Shown here: positions 26,462 to 35,198 of the stretch, one piece after another
Numbering within the stretch: the first letter of the stretch is position 1
How the letters are laid out: the number at the start of each line of letters is the position of its first letter
Assembly: GCF_014200505.1 (NCBI RefSeq)
Contig: NZ_JACHBX010000002.1
Coordinates: 949,377-1,013,376 of the forward strand
Origin: Massilia aurea
Lineage (GTDB): Bacteria > Pseudomonadota > Gammaproteobacteria > Burkholderiales > Burkholderiaceae_D
DNA: 64,000 bases
Direction: 5' to 3'
The notes under the pieces: generated by a model
Databases searched by the model: none
Seen by the model: the letters and a program-made list of their open reading frames with translations, nothing else
What the model was told of the DNA's origin: nothing
Made by a program: the position numbers and the translations under genes

Positions 26462-28140
26462 TACGCTGCCAATGCGTCCGAATTCGGCTCTGCACTCACC
26501 ACATGGCGGTTCACCGCCGACAGCACCGACTTGAACGACGCCGTCACGATATTGCTGTCGATGCCGACACCGAACAACGTCGGGCCATTTCCCACCCGCA
26601 GCTCGACATAGCACGCCGCACGGGCATCGGCGCCCGAGCCGATTGCATGCTCGTGGTAATCCATCAGGCGAATCTCGAGGCCCAGCGCCGTGACGAACGC
26701 GTCGATCGGCCCGTTGCCGCGGCCCGAGAACACCTGCGGCGCATGGTGGCGCGCCACATCGACTTCGAGCTGCACGTCATGCGCGCTGTCTTCGGTCATG
26801 CGGTGCGCGATATAGTGATACGGCTCCTGCTGATCCAGGTATTCGCGCGCGAACAGCGCGTGCAGATCGGCCGGGTTGATTTCGCGGCCGCTCTCGTCGG
26901 CCTGGCGCTGCACGACGCGCGAGAACTCGATCTGCAAACGGCGCGGCAGTTGCAGGCCGTATTCCTGTTCGAGCAGGTAGGCCATGCCGCCCTTGCCCGA
27001 CTGGCTGTTGACGCGGATGACCGCATCGTAGCTGCGCCCCAGGTCGGCCGGATCGATCGGCAGGTATGGCACTTCCCAGATGGCGTCGGCCTGCTGCTTC
27101 GCAAAACCCTTCTTGATCGCATCCTGGTGCGAACCCGAGAACGCCGTGAACACCAGATCGCCCGCATACGGATGGCGCGGGTGCACCGGCAGCTGGTTGC
27201 AGTCCTCGACCAGCTGGCGCACGGCGTCGATATCCGAAAAGTCCAGCCCCGGGTGCACGCCCTGCGTGTACAAATTCATGGCCAGGGTGACCAGATCGAC
27301 GTTACCGGTGCGCTCGCCGTTACCGAACAGGCAGCCCTCGACGCGGTCCGCACCGGCCATCACGGCCAGTTCGGCAGCGGCGACGGCGGTGCCGCGGTCG
27401 TTGTGCGGGTGAACGCTGATGACGAGCGATTCACGGTTGTTCAGGTTACGGCACATCCACTCGATCTGGTCGGCGTAGACGTTCGGCGTGGCCGCTTCGA
27501 CGGTCGACGGCAGATTGACGATCATCTTGTTGGCCGGCGTCGGCTGCCAGACGGCGCTGACCGCATCGGTGATCTGCTTCGAGAAATCCAGCTCGGTCGT
27601 CGAGAACGATTCTGGCGAATACTCCAGGCCCCACTGGGTCTGCGGATGCTGGGATGTCAGATCCTTGATCAGCTGCGTGCCCTTGACCGCGATCTGCACG
27701 ATCTCGTCGCGCTCCATATTGAAGACCACGCGGCGGAACACCGGCGCGACCGAGTTGTAGACGTGGACGATCGCGCGCTTGGCACCAACGGCCGATTCGA
27801 CGGTGCGGCGAATCAGCTCATCGCGCGACTGGGTCAGCACGATGATGGTGACGTCGTCCGGGATGTGCTTGTCGTCGACCAGCATGCGCACGAAGTCGAA
27901 GTCGGTCTGCGAGGCGGACGGGAAGCCCACCTCGATCTCCTTGATGCCGATCTTGACCAGCATTTTGAAGAAGCGCAGCTTCTTTTCCGGGCTCATTGGC
28001 TCGATCAATGCCTGGTTACCGTCGCGCAGGTCGGTGCTCATCCAGATCGGCGGCGTGGTGATGGTGCGGCTTGGCCACTGGCGGTCTGCCAGGTCGATGG
28101 CAGGGAAGGGACGGTACTTGGCGGCGGGATTGGTCAACAT
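26461..28140 (-). CDS. leuA: 2-isopropylmalate synthase
   Basis: A 559-residue enzyme that condenses acetyl-CoA with 2-ketoisovalerate, the first step of leucine synthesis. The metal-binding start of the TIM barrel is [16 protein letters not shown], the histidine pair is in [17 protein letters not shown], and [15 protein letters not shown] is the family signature. The C-terminal about 130 residues form the leucine-binding regulatory domain. The length is the long LeuA class 2 form. A good AGGAG lies upstream of ATG 28140. A leucine-rich leader peptide lies 258 bases upstream, so attenuation by leucyl-tRNA supply is likely. Confidence 0.97.
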   Translation of the reverse strand: MLTNPAAKYRPFPAIDLADRQWPSRTITTPPIWMSTDLRDGNQALIEPMSPEKKLRFFKMLVKIGIKEIEVGFPSASQTDFDFVRMLVDDKHIPDDVTIIVLTQSRDELIRRTVESAVGAKRAIVHVYNSVAPVFRRVVFNMERDEIVQIAVKGTQLIKDLTSQHPQTQWGLEYSPESFSTTELDFSKQITDAVSAVWQPTPANKMIVNLPSTVEAATPNVYADQIEWMCRNLNNRESLVISVHPHNDRGTAVAAAELAVMAGADRVEGCLFGNGERTGNVDLVTLAMNLYTQGVHPGLDFSDIDAVRQLVEDCNQLPVHPRHPYAGDLVFTAFSGSHQDAIKKGFAKQQADAIWEVPYLPIDPADLGRSYDAVIRVNSQSGKGGMAYLLEQEYGLQLPRRLQIEFSRVVQRQADESGREINPADLHALFAREYLDQQEPYHYIAHRMTEDSAHDVQLEVDVARHHAPQVFSGRGNGPIDAFVTALGLEIRLMDYHEHAIGSGADARAACYVELRVGNGPTLFGVGIDSNIVTASFKSVLSAVNRHVVSAEPNSDALAA

Positions 28141-28398
28141 GATCGGGTGCTCCTGATTGGTTTGGTCACTGGGCGGCGCGGATGCGCCTGCGGGTGGCGG
28201 AGGCTGCCGGGCGGGCCACGAAACGCGAGGCCCGGCAACCGGTCGGTAGGTTTAGTGCCAGTACACACTGGACGCAAGCGCTCGCCGCCAGGATGGACCC
28301 GGTGAGGAAAAACGATGAAGCGAAAATTGGCGTGGTAGACATCTGCGACTTTCCTGCTGCTGTGGGGACCGGCGTGTGCCGGGCGTACGGCCGAACGA
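28141..28398 (-). promoter_or_regulatory. leuA leader region (putative attenuator)
   Basis: This is the 258-base untranslated stretch between the leader peptide and leuA. It contains a strong hairpin CCGGC-ACAC-GCCGG at 28370-28383, and a long one whose arms TGCCGGGC and GCCCGGCA lie near 28204-28236. Neither is followed by a run of U. A 58-codon open frame on the minus strand (28342-28166) is present, but I see no support for it as a gene. Confidence 0.5.
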
Positions 28399-28479
28399 TC
28401 AGGCGCGTAGTAGCAGTGCAGCTAGCGATAGCGCGCCAGCGGCAGGGAGAGTGTTCGACAGATGCAGGGTGAAAGACAT
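28399..28479 (-). CDS. leuL: leu leader peptide
   Basis: A 26-residue reading frame begins MSFTLHLSNTLPAAGAL and ends SLAALLLRA before TGA. It has eight leucines, with three in a row near the end. Four of them use CTA, a codon that is very rare in this GC-rich genome. Short leucine-rich frames ahead of leuA, with rare leucine codons, are the classic attenuator leader. No ribosome site stronger than AAGG about 8 to 15 bases upstream is visible. I could not identify a terminator hairpin with a U-run before leuA, so the exact attenuation mechanism is unclear. Confidence 0.75.
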   Translation of the reverse strand: MSFTLHLSNTLPAAGALSLAALLLRA

Positions 28480-28588
28480 AATTTCGACTTTAAGGAACTC
28501 GGCGCCGTATGTCAAGCGGACAATAGGCGCATGTGGAAAAGAAAGTACGGGAATTCGGGGTGGCATTATTTTCCAGTCAACGTGAAAA

Positions 28589-28617
28589 CGTCGTTTCCGC
28601 GAAGGCGGGAACCCAAG
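28589..28617 (+). repeat. Dispersed palindromic repeat, single copy
   Basis: CGTCGTTTCCGCGAAGGCGGGAACCCAAG is shown in two parts only for orientation: it starts CGTCGTTTCCGCGAAGGC and ends GGGAACCCAAG. It is one copy of the REP-like family also found near gyrB, yidC/mnmE and dacC. Confidence 0.75.
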
Positions 28618-28748
28618 TACGTCGCCTGTATCTGACACGCCGCAGGGGAATGTCCGACGCAGTTTATGCACCAGCCATCACCGGCAGCACCACCGCGCGC
28701 AAAGGCCCGTGATAGCATCGTTCGAGATACTTTCTGGAGATTTTGCCA

Positions 28749-29855
28749 ATGCGCCGCCCTGTTAATGATGTGTCCCGCTCGCGCCTGAATCTGCTTGGCG
28801 CCGTTGGTTTGATGGCGCTGCTGGCCGGTTGCGGTGACGGCATCCCGAAGGACAAGGACAAGGACGATGGCAAGCCGCCGCCAGCACAAACGGCGGCGCT
28901 GTCGGTGTTCGCGGGCGACCCGACTGCCGACGGGACCATGGACGGCACCGGCACGGCGGCGCGCTTCAACAATCCGCACGGGCTGGCGATTGATAGCAGC
29001 GGCAACGTCTATGTGGCAGATCGCGGTAACTACGTCATCCGCAAGATCACGCCGGACGGTGTGGTGACCACGCTGGCCGGCGGCGCAGGGCAGAGCCGGC
29101 TGACCAACGGCGCTGCCGCCAATGCGCGCTTCGTCAATCCGGTTGCGTTGACGGTGGGGAGCGGCGGCACGGTATTTGTGGCGGATGACGTGAACATCCG
29201 CAGCATCACAACGGGTGGCCAGGTCGCGACGGTGACCACGATCCCGGTTGGCAGCAACATCGCGACAGCGAGCCGGCCTGATGTCACGCCAGGCATGATC
29301 GCCGTCGACGCCAACAACAATCTCTACATCACTAACAACTACGGCACGCGTCGGTTTGCCATCGGCGCGGGTGGGACGGGAATTCTGGAAGGGCAGAACA
29401 CGGTGGGCGACCTGTTCGGAACGCGCACGCTGGCGCCGCGCGGGGTGGCGGTGGACAGCAGCAATGTCGTGTACTTGTTCGACCTCGAGCGCGAGATCAG
29501 TCGCTGGAATCCGACGGCCAATTTTGGCTCGGACAATCTGTTTACGATCGCTGGTGCGCCGAACGTTCGCGGCGCGGTGAACGGCACCGGCAACGCAGCG
29601 CGCTTCGAGCAGGTGGTGGCGCTGACGGTTGATCCACAAGGCAATCTGTATGCGGCTGACGCGGTGAATAACCTCGTTCGCAAGATTACGCCGGCGGGTG
29701 TGGTGACGACGGTGGCTGGGACGACGCGGGCGACGACACTGCGGGTTGGGGATTTGCCGGGGAGCTTGGGTGACATTCGCGGCATCGTTACGAACGGTAA
29801 AGGGCTGCTGTATGTAACGTCCGGGAACTCAATAGTAAAGATTAGCTTGCCGTGA
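28749..29855 (+). CDS. NHL-repeat lipoprotein
   Basis: A 368-residue exported protein. The signal ends in LMALLAGCGDG, giving a lipobox LAGC, followed by a charged linker (PKDKDKDDGKPPP). The rest consists of NHL-type beta-propeller repeats such as FNNPHGLAIDSSGNVYVADRGNYVIRKI and LTVDPQGNLYAADAVNNLVRKI, with intervening TLAGG and TVAGT turns. Five or six blades are visible. ATG at 28749 begins the signal peptide; a TTG two codons upstream is possible. Probably anchored in the outer membrane with a binding or scaffold role; ligand unknown. Confidence 0.85.
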   Translation: MRRPVNDVSRSRLNLLGAVGLMALLAGCGDGIPKDKDKDDGKPPPAQTAALSVFAGDPTADGTMDGTGTAARFNNPHGLAIDSSGNVYVADRGNYVIRKITPDGVVTTLAGGAGQSRLTNGAAANARFVNPVALTVGSGGTVFVADDVNIRSITTGGQVATVTTIPVGSNIATASRPDVTPGMIAVDANNNLYITNNYGTRRFAIGAGGTGILEGQNTVGDLFGTRTLAPRGVAVDSSNVVYLFDLEREISRWNPTANFGSDNLFTIAGAPNVRGAVNGTGNAARFEQVVALTVDPQGNLYAADAVNNLVRKITPAGVVTTVAGTTRATTLRVGDLPGSLGDIRGIVTNGKGLLYVTSGNSIVKISLP

Positions 29856-29871
29856 TCGACTCCGATCAGAT

Positions 29872-29889
29872 GGCGGCCAGATGGCCGCC
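29872..29889 (+). terminator. Weak terminator-like hairpin after the NHL lipoprotein gene
   Basis: GGCGGCCA-GA-TGGCCGCC follows the stop codon by 17 bases, but only TAATACC comes next rather than a T-run. Function as a terminator is uncertain. Confidence 0.4.
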
Positions 29890-29995
29890 TAATACCGGCT
29901 GCATTAGGCTTGTGATTTTAGAATCATAATAGGAGCGAGCTGAGTATTAAAATTTTCGACATCGAATTTCAGTCTCAATTTCAATTTTCTAAATT

Positions 29996-30955
29996 TCAAT
30001 GCTCCAGAATTGCGAAGCTGGGTAGATAACGATACATGTTCATAAAATGACGTGCATCCGCTTCTGGAATTGTTCCTAATTGGAGATCGGTCCCTTCAAG
30101 TAATGGCAACTGACTCTCGAGACGCTTAAATTCTCGTAAAGTAAGTTTTGGGACTACTATCCTGATCGGCTTATCGTCAGCACGGATAAATTCCATTTTT
30201 TTAAAATCGCACCTATCGACTAAAGCTTGATCTTCGGAAGTATAAAAAATTCCTACAAGTGTAGTCATTTTCGCACCATCTTCGTATTCAATTTCGCAGA
30301 TAGTTCGAAATTTGAAAGGATTAGTAATTTGAGTAGCATTTCTTGATGCAAGCTCATTTTCTATTTCCTGACGCAGCATCTCTCGACTAAGCGCGCCATA
30401 TGGCCATCCGACCAGTTGATCTGACTTTGTCTCTGCAGGAACTCGATCACGTCCAAAGGTTCCCGCGAATCTGTTTATTGCCGAAACGCTGCCATCCCGC
30501 TCGGCCTCAGCAAATTGTGGCGCACGCGAACACTGGACAGAAACAGATAAGACAGTACCGGACTTCGCACGGCTTGCAACTAACCTCATATCGAGAAGCA
30601 TGTCTGTCGATAAAGGATCATCATAATCCAGCCATATGAATTGGTCAGCTGACCAATTAAGGTCAGGTAGTGCGTTTTTTGATTGCTGATAAATTACAGG
30701 AATTCTAAATGGTTTATTTTCCTCTATCCTTTGCCTTGCCGCTGTATTTTGCTCAATAGAAATCATATTTTTCACCCCAAGCGTTTTGTGCACTAGGATA
30801 AAATCGGAGAACCAGATGGATCCAAATCCGACATAAATGTAATCTTCTATTCGCCCAAATGGCGAAAGCCTTCGAAACACATCGCACAACATACGACGTT
30901 CTGCATGTTTCGCAGGACGCAGAGAATAGTCAATTTTTTTAAAACTCGCGCTCAT
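29996..30955 (-). CDS. Methyltransferase-fold protein paired with the GHKL ATPase
   Basis: A 319-residue protein whose first 120 residues look like an SAM-dependent methyltransferase Rossmann fold. VGFGS at 42-46 fits motif I, the acidic residue E68 in MISIEQ follows strand 2, and WLDYDDP near 108-114 fits motif IV. The N terminus IDYSLRPAKHAERRMLC is a conserved-looking helix. The C-terminal 100 residues are not recognised. I recall similar proteins annotated loosely as O-methyltransferase. It overlaps the ATPase gene by ATGA at 30952-30955, so the two are translated together. DNA, RNA, protein or a small molecule could be the target. Confidence 0.7.
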   Translation of the reverse strand: MSASFKKIDYSLRPAKHAERRMLCDVFRRLSPFGRIEDYIYVGFGSIWFSDFILVHKTLGVKNMISIEQNTAARQRIEENKPFRIPVIYQQSKNALPDLNWSADQFIWLDYDDPLSTDMLLDMRLVASRAKSGTVLSVSVQCSRAPQFAEAERDGSVSAINRFAGTFGRDRVPAETKSDQLVGWPYGALSREMLRQEIENELASRNATQITNPFKFRTICEIEYEDGAKMTTLVGIFYTSEDQALVDRCDFKKMEFIRADDKPIRIVVPKLTLREFKRLESQLPLLEGTDLQLGTIPEADARHFMNMYRYLPSFAILEH

Positions 30956-32301
30956 TCGCCACCCATCCGCTCATAAAGCATGTCAAACGCAGTCTCGCCA
31001 ACAGACTTCGCGCTTCCAAGAGCTAATTCGGCCATTAAAAACTCGACTTTGTCGACTGGTCGAGAGTACTGAACTTTAATCGTTCTTATTTTCTTTTGAA
31101 GCGATCCTCTAGCTGGCGCAACAAATGTACTTTGTGCAGGCAGATCTTCGGCTTTAACAAGTGCAGCGCTGTTTACAAACTGATGCATTGGACTTTCGTC
31201 ACGTGAATGCTCATCAATATCAGCATCAAGCTCGTTCAGAAATGTAATGACAGGCCGCATCATTTCGACCATTCTCGAAAATGTCTGCCGCCACACTGGG
31301 CTATCTTGGTCAACGTCAGTCTTAGTTGTATTCCACGGTACTTGAGCGGAATCATCTGAGTCGAATGTAACAATTCCTCGGAAACGTGCATATTGATTGT
31401 GGAAGCTAGGAATCGCAAGTCCATTTGCCATTTCCTCAGCTACTCCCCATCCCGTTACGTCACGCCTATCTGCCTCTAGAATGACTCGACCATTACAAAT
31501 TACATACCAGCCCGCTTCTTTTGGCGCACTATTACCTAAGCCAACAATGATCTTAGTTCTAGTAATGGCTTTATCTGGCCAAACGAATGCAGGTTCTTGT
31601 ACACCTGGTCTGAAGTCAGTGCCTTGGACGAGCAATAATAAGTTCGTGGCAGTCAAAGTGTTGCCATTAACTAAAATTCTCAGTCCACCTGCGATGAACT
31701 GACGGTGCTTAGACTTGATCAAAGTGATGATCGTATTTTTGAATCTCTCAGTGGAGAACCTTGCAGAAACCTCAGGTCGAAGATCCTTTACAATGATCTC
31801 TGTCCCAGGTGTCTCTTGAGATACACTTTCATCAGGGACAAAATTGGCCCATTCGAAACTCCACCCGGGCTCCATTTCCCACTGATGTACGTCCACATCG
31901 ACAGACCAGGAATCATCTTTAGTAGCCGAGCGAACGATGAAATGATGACCAAATTTAAACAGAGCTCGCTTCATTCCCACTCCGAACTGCCCGATCGAAT
32001 GCGGAGTACGATACGATCCAACTGGTCGTCCAAACTTGAACGCATAAGATGCAGCGGTCTGTCGGTCAAAGCCGCCACAATTATCGGAAATTTGAAAGTG
32101 GTCAGCATCAAATAAAATTCTCACCTCACACCCATCAAATGGGAAATTTCCGGTCTTTGCTAAGCCTTTAGCAGCATCGACTGTGTTATCTACTAAATCG
32201 AGTATCGCTTGTTCTAGTGCAATATCTCGTGTCAGCATGTCGACAAAGAATGTTTTAGTTGGTGATGCATCGATCACCAGAGTGCCACTTGGTTGAGTCA
32301 T
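30952..32301 (-). CDS. GHKL-type ATPase (MORC/MutL/Hsp90-like)
   Basis: A 449-residue ATPase with a clear GHKL nucleotide site. The N box is LEQAILDLVDNTVDAAKG (E30, N39), the G1 box is ISDNCGGFD (D73), and the G2 box is GQFGVGMKRALFKFG (104-118). The pattern matches the prokaryotic MORC-like group reported by Iyer and co-workers in restriction-modification contexts. The start at 32301 (MTQPSGTLVIDASPT) is chosen because a GGAG lies five bases upstream; a frame to 32343 is open but has no ribosome site. The C-terminal half is a transducer plus an unrecognised helical tail. Downstream, the methyltransferase-fold gene overlaps by ATGA. Confidence 0.8.
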   Translation of the reverse strand: MTQPSGTLVIDASPTKTFFVDMLTRDIALEQAILDLVDNTVDAAKGLAKTGNFPFDGCEVRILFDADHFQISDNCGGFDRQTAASYAFKFGRPVGSYRTPHSIGQFGVGMKRALFKFGHHFIVRSATKDDSWSVDVDVHQWEMEPGWSFEWANFVPDESVSQETPGTEIIVKDLRPEVSARFSTERFKNTIITLIKSKHRQFIAGGLRILVNGNTLTATNLLLLVQGTDFRPGVQEPAFVWPDKAITRTKIIVGLGNSAPKEAGWYVICNGRVILEADRRDVTGWGVAEEMANGLAIPSFHNQYARFRGIVTFDSDDSAQVPWNTTKTDVDQDSPVWRQTFSRMVEMMRPVITFLNELDADIDEHSRDESPMHQFVNSAALVKAEDLPAQSTFVAPARGSLQKKIRTIKVQYSRPVDKVEFLMAELALGSAKSVGETAFDMLYERMGGE

Positions 32302-32412
32302 ATCCGCTCCAAACAATTTGTGGGAAACGATAACATGATGCACGCAAGAAATAAACTAATTTAACAGATTTAGCTTATTTTATAGAGAATGTGAATTTTT
32401 GAGAAATAAAAT

Positions 32413-32438
32413 GGTGAGGATTCTACCGAATTCTCACC
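32413..32438. terminator. Bidirectional terminator after the restriction nuclease gene
   Basis: GGTGAGGATTC-TACC-GAATTCTCACC forms an 11-base stem with one mismatch. T-rich sequence lies on both sides (AAGTTTTTTAG on the plus strand, ATTTTATTT on the minus strand). It ends the vsr-dcm-nuclease transcript and isolates the ATPase pair, which then needs its own promoter. Confidence 0.7.
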
Positions 32439-32491
32439 AAGTTTTTTAGTGGACTAGCCCTAGAATAACCGTAGTTGTAAATTTTGAATGA

Positions 32492-33301
32492 TCAGTCGCT
32501 CATCGCGTGATAAATTGAAAGGTCACTTTCGGTAATCGATTGAGCTGGTACAAGTTGATAGTGCTTTTCCGACACCACGAATATTTCATCATCATTCAAC
32601 ATTAGTTCGAACATTGCAATACGTCCTCGTGTCATAAACTGTGCAGAAACAGCTCTGCATATCAGATTAGGGAATTTTTCCGCGCAACATGCAATGTCTT
32701 GTCCAGTTTGAACAGAGCCGTGTTTGTCATTTCCACCTTTGGCTTGAACTGGAATAACATACTGGCGCCCATTCCGATCTATTCCTACATAAATCTCATC
32801 TATTTCAATCTGACCGATCTTTTTCACCGTTGTACGAAGATGATTCTGTAATGAATAGGCTGTCACACCCATAAATATATCTATCAGGCGGTTATAACGA
32901 ACTTTTGCCAGTAGCGCTTGCTCATCATTAAGTGCATATGCGCCGATTATCTCTGGTGTAGCATCTGGAATTTTTATAGTAATTAGCTCTTCCCTAGGTA
33001 TAATTCTGTTAAGTTTGACCTGTTGAAATCTGTATCTTGCACGTCCTGCGCCCTTAATTAACCATTCCATTCCAGGCTCTGCAGTTTCCCGAATTTTTGC
33101 AGGTAACTCATTTCGGTAACGAAATGAGTAAGGTAAATCGCCAAGATTGTCCGGTAGTTCGATTCCTAAATGAAGTGCAATATCTTTAAACTCACTACGA
33201 TCAAACTCGAATTCTTTTATTCCAATTTCATAGTGACGATCAAAAACAACTTGAATAATGGCTTGGTATCTATTTGGTTTTCTTTTTTGACCTTCACTCA
33301 T
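32492..33301 (-). CDS. Putative restriction endonuclease with QxK active-site variant
   Basis: A 269-residue protein next to the methyltransferase. Residues 164-190 carry QIEIDEIYVGIDRNGRQYVIPVQAKGG. This fits a PD-(D/E)xK nuclease core with D168 and, in place of (D/E)xK, Q186-A-K188. QxK replaces ExK in several known restriction enzymes. The N-terminal 150 residues are not recognised and may bind DNA. The gene overlaps the methyltransferase gene by ATGA (33298-33301), so expression is coupled, with the methylase translated first. Target sequence cannot be read. Assignment as the cognate restriction enzyme is from position and the motif together. Confidence 0.7.
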   Translation of the reverse strand: MSEGQKRKPNRYQAIIQVVFDRHYEIGIKEFEFDRSEFKDIALHLGIELPDNLGDLPYSFRYRNELPAKIRETAEPGMEWLIKGAGRARYRFQQVKLNRIIPREELITIKIPDATPEIIGAYALNDEQALLAKVRYNRLIDIFMGVTAYSLQNHLRTTVKKIGQIEIDEIYVGIDRNGRQYVIPVQAKGGNDKHGSVQTGQDIACCAEKFPNLICRAVSAQFMTRGRIAMFELMLNDDEIFVVSEKHYQLVPAQSITESDLSIYHAMSD

Positions 33302-34581
33302 GCGGTCTCTCCGAGCTCATTATTTAAAATTTCTGTCTTACGTAAACGCTGTGCGATTGTGTTGTGCGGTACGCTAAAGTAACGGGCAGCGGCTCCCATA
33401 TCAAAGTCAAGCAATGAAACTTCACCAGTAGAAATTGATTGCGTAGGTTTCGTCGGTTGTTTTCCTAGGGCTTTCATTATTTCCTCGCCCACTACTCGTC
33501 CCAGCATTGGTGGCACACTATTTCCAATTTGTCGAAAACCGTGCCATTTTGTTGTGTGAAATCGAAACCAGTCGGGATAGGAGTGTAGTCTAGCTGCTTC
33601 TCTCACAGTGATGACACGCGGATGGAAAGGGTGAATCGGTCTCGCTGAAGTAAATGCACCTCGGGCACTATCGGTCCCAGCGCGCAAGGTGTTACATAAA
33701 CCATCAGGTGGCAATTTCCTAAATCTACTAATTTCTTCGGTCTTCCCGTGCTGTGTTGAGCGGAAACGCTCTTGGGATTGTTCTGTATGTTCAGTACGCA
33801 GGCTAGAAGTGAGCAGAGATGTGTCAAAAATTCTAGGATAGCTAAAGTCTTTGGGGTCTTGCGTAAGACCGCGCAAATGAAGCGCATACTCCGCTGTAGT
33901 TTCCCATTGAGTACGAACTGAATCTTTTATTTTAAGAGTCTTGAAACTATTAGCATCAGGTAGATCGCCGATCGCTTGCCAAACAGTCGTCATGGGGAGA
34001 ACTTGTTCTGGATAAGTTGGTTTTACTAAGCCGCGCCTAGTACCTATCAAGAAAAGGCGCTGTCTATCTTGTGGCACTCCAAAACTTGCTGCATTTAGTA
34101 CCTTATACGGCTGCAAAACGTCATATCCCGCATCTTGAAGCGCATTGATCAATTCGGTTAAAAATTGCGAATGTTTTCCTAAAGTAAGTCCTTTGACGTT
34201 TTCAAAAACACAGTATTTCGGTTTTAGTTCTTTTACTAAGCGAACATAGTGAAACACCAACTGATTTCTTGGGTCGTCAAGAGCGCGCTTTCCAATCATT
34301 GAGAATCCTTGGCATGGTGCGCCGCCAAATACCACATCGATCTCGCTATTTCCTAAATTTGCCATTTTTCTAATTTCGTCGCCGCTTAGATCGGTAACGC
34401 TCTTACAAATGGTAGTTGTATTTGGGAAATTATATTCATGAGTTGCGCAATGTATTGGATCTATTTCTACGGCAGCAACTACATCAAATCCTGCCTGTTC
34501 AAACCCAAGTGACAGTCCTCCTGCACCCGCAAAAAGATCGATCCCTACTGGTCGCTGATCTGTATTAACTAAGAAAGTCAT
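33298..34581 (-). CDS. DNA (cytosine-5) methyltransferase with C-terminal helix-turn-helix
   Basis: A 427-residue C5 methyltransferase. Motif I is GIDLFAGAGGLSLGFEQAGF, motif IV GGAPCQGFS with nucleophile C90, motif VI VFENVKGL, motif VIII QDRQRLFLIGTRR, motif IX HPRVITVREAARLHSYPDWF and motif X QIGNSVPPMLG. The variable region before motif IX sets the target. The last 39 residues are extra and contain AARYFSVPHNTIAQRLRK, a helix-turn-helix. It could let the enzyme act as a repressor of its own operon. It overlaps vsr by 17 bases upstream and the nuclease by 4 downstream. Confidence 0.95.
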   Translation of the reverse strand: MTFLVNTDQRPVGIDLFAGAGGLSLGFEQAGFDVVAAVEIDPIHCATHEYNFPNTTTICKSVTDLSGDEIRKMANLGNSEIDVVFGGAPCQGFSMIGKRALDDPRNQLVFHYVRLVKELKPKYCVFENVKGLTLGKHSQFLTELINALQDAGYDVLQPYKVLNAASFGVPQDRQRLFLIGTRRGLVKPTYPEQVLPMTTVWQAIGDLPDANSFKTLKIKDSVRTQWETTAEYALHLRGLTQDPKDFSYPRIFDTSLLTSSLRTEHTEQSQERFRSTQHGKTEEISRFRKLPPDGLCNTLRAGTDSARGAFTSARPIHPFHPRVITVREAARLHSYPDWFRFHTTKWHGFRQIGNSVPPMLGRVVGEEIMKALGKQPTKPTQSISTGEVSLLDFDMGAAARYFSVPHNTIAQRLRKTEILNNELGETA

Positions 34582-34969
34582 TTAATTCACTCTGTAATTT
34601 TTCAGGATTCTTCAATTCGCATTGCCATACGGTATGCACATTCCAACCTAGCCTTTCTAAGGCATTGATGTTCTCAGTGTCACGTTCGCGATTGCGGGTA
34701 ATTTTTGCTGCCCAAAAGTCGGTATTATTTTTTGGCAATCGACCATATTTACAACTATCGTGGCCGTGCCAAAAACATCCATTCACAAATACAACTTTTT
34801 TGCGCCCGGCAAAAACAAGATCTGGGCTGCCTGGAAGAGACTTGACATGAAGTCGATATCGAAAACCCATTGAAAATACCAGTCGCCTAACGGCCATCTC
34901 GGGACTAGTATTTTTTGATTTAACGCGTCCCATGAGCCAACTGCGATGGGCAGGTGTTAACTTATCCAT
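34565..34969 (-). CDS. vsr: Very short patch repair endonuclease
   Basis: A 134-residue endonuclease that nicks T:G mismatches arising from deamination of 5-methylcytosine. Conserved features are SWLMGRVKSKNTSPEMAVRR at the N terminus, the active-site strand PDLVFAGRKKVVFVNGCFWHGHDSC, and DFWAAKITRNRERD. It is the first gene of the operon, ahead of the C5 methyltransferase that creates the need for it. The methyltransferase reading frame begins within its 3' end. Length is the family norm. Confidence 0.95.
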   Translation of the reverse strand: MDKLTPAHRSWLMGRVKSKNTSPEMAVRRLVFSMGFRYRLHVKSLPGSPDLVFAGRKKVVFVNGCFWHGHDSCKYGRLPKNNTDFWAAKITRNRERDTENINALERLGWNVHTVWQCELKNPEKLQSELNDFLS

Positions 34970-35057
34970 TTTGCAAGAAATATGGCCGGGTGTGGGCCGT
35001 TGTGGCAGGACAGGTCACTTATTCTATCTTGGAGATGATGCTTCTGCCAGAGAAATA

Positions 35058-35077
35058 TACTGTACGTATGAACAGTA
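35058..35077. promoter_or_regulatory. LexA-type SOS box
   Basis: TACTGT-ACGTATGA-ACAGTA matches the CTGT-N8-ACAG LexA consensus of gamma- and betaproteobacteria, with two more symmetric bases on each side. It overlaps a TATACT (-10-like, 35056-35061) on the plus strand and lies 89 bases from the divergent vsr start. Confidence 0.75.
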
Positions 35078-35084
35078 TGTGCCA

Positions 35085-35198
35085 ATGTCCCGAGTTTTGA
35101 GAGTCGCACGCAGTGTTGATCAAGCTAAAACTGCCAGCTTTGGTGTGGAATTTGGCAGAACTAAAGCTGTCCATCTTCTAGGGAGGGCGAACCGATGA
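35085..35198 (+). CDS. Small protein behind the SOS box, tentative
   Basis: A 37-codon frame starting MSRVLRVARSVDQAKT, eight bases after the LexA box, and ending RANR before TGA. Its stop overlaps the next start by ATGA, which argues that it is translated. There is no visible Shine-Dalgarno and the frame remains open upstream to 34932, overlapping vsr antisense. If transcription begins within the LexA box, this would be leaderless or nearly so. No family recognised. Confidence 0.35.
   Translation: MSRVLRVARSVDQAKTASFGVEFGRTKAVHLLGRANR

Noticed and set aside
34932..35084. Extension of the small SOS-linked frame across the LexA box into vsr
   Set aside because: It is antisense to vsr and would place the LexA box within the coding region; only the part after the box is kept, tentatively.
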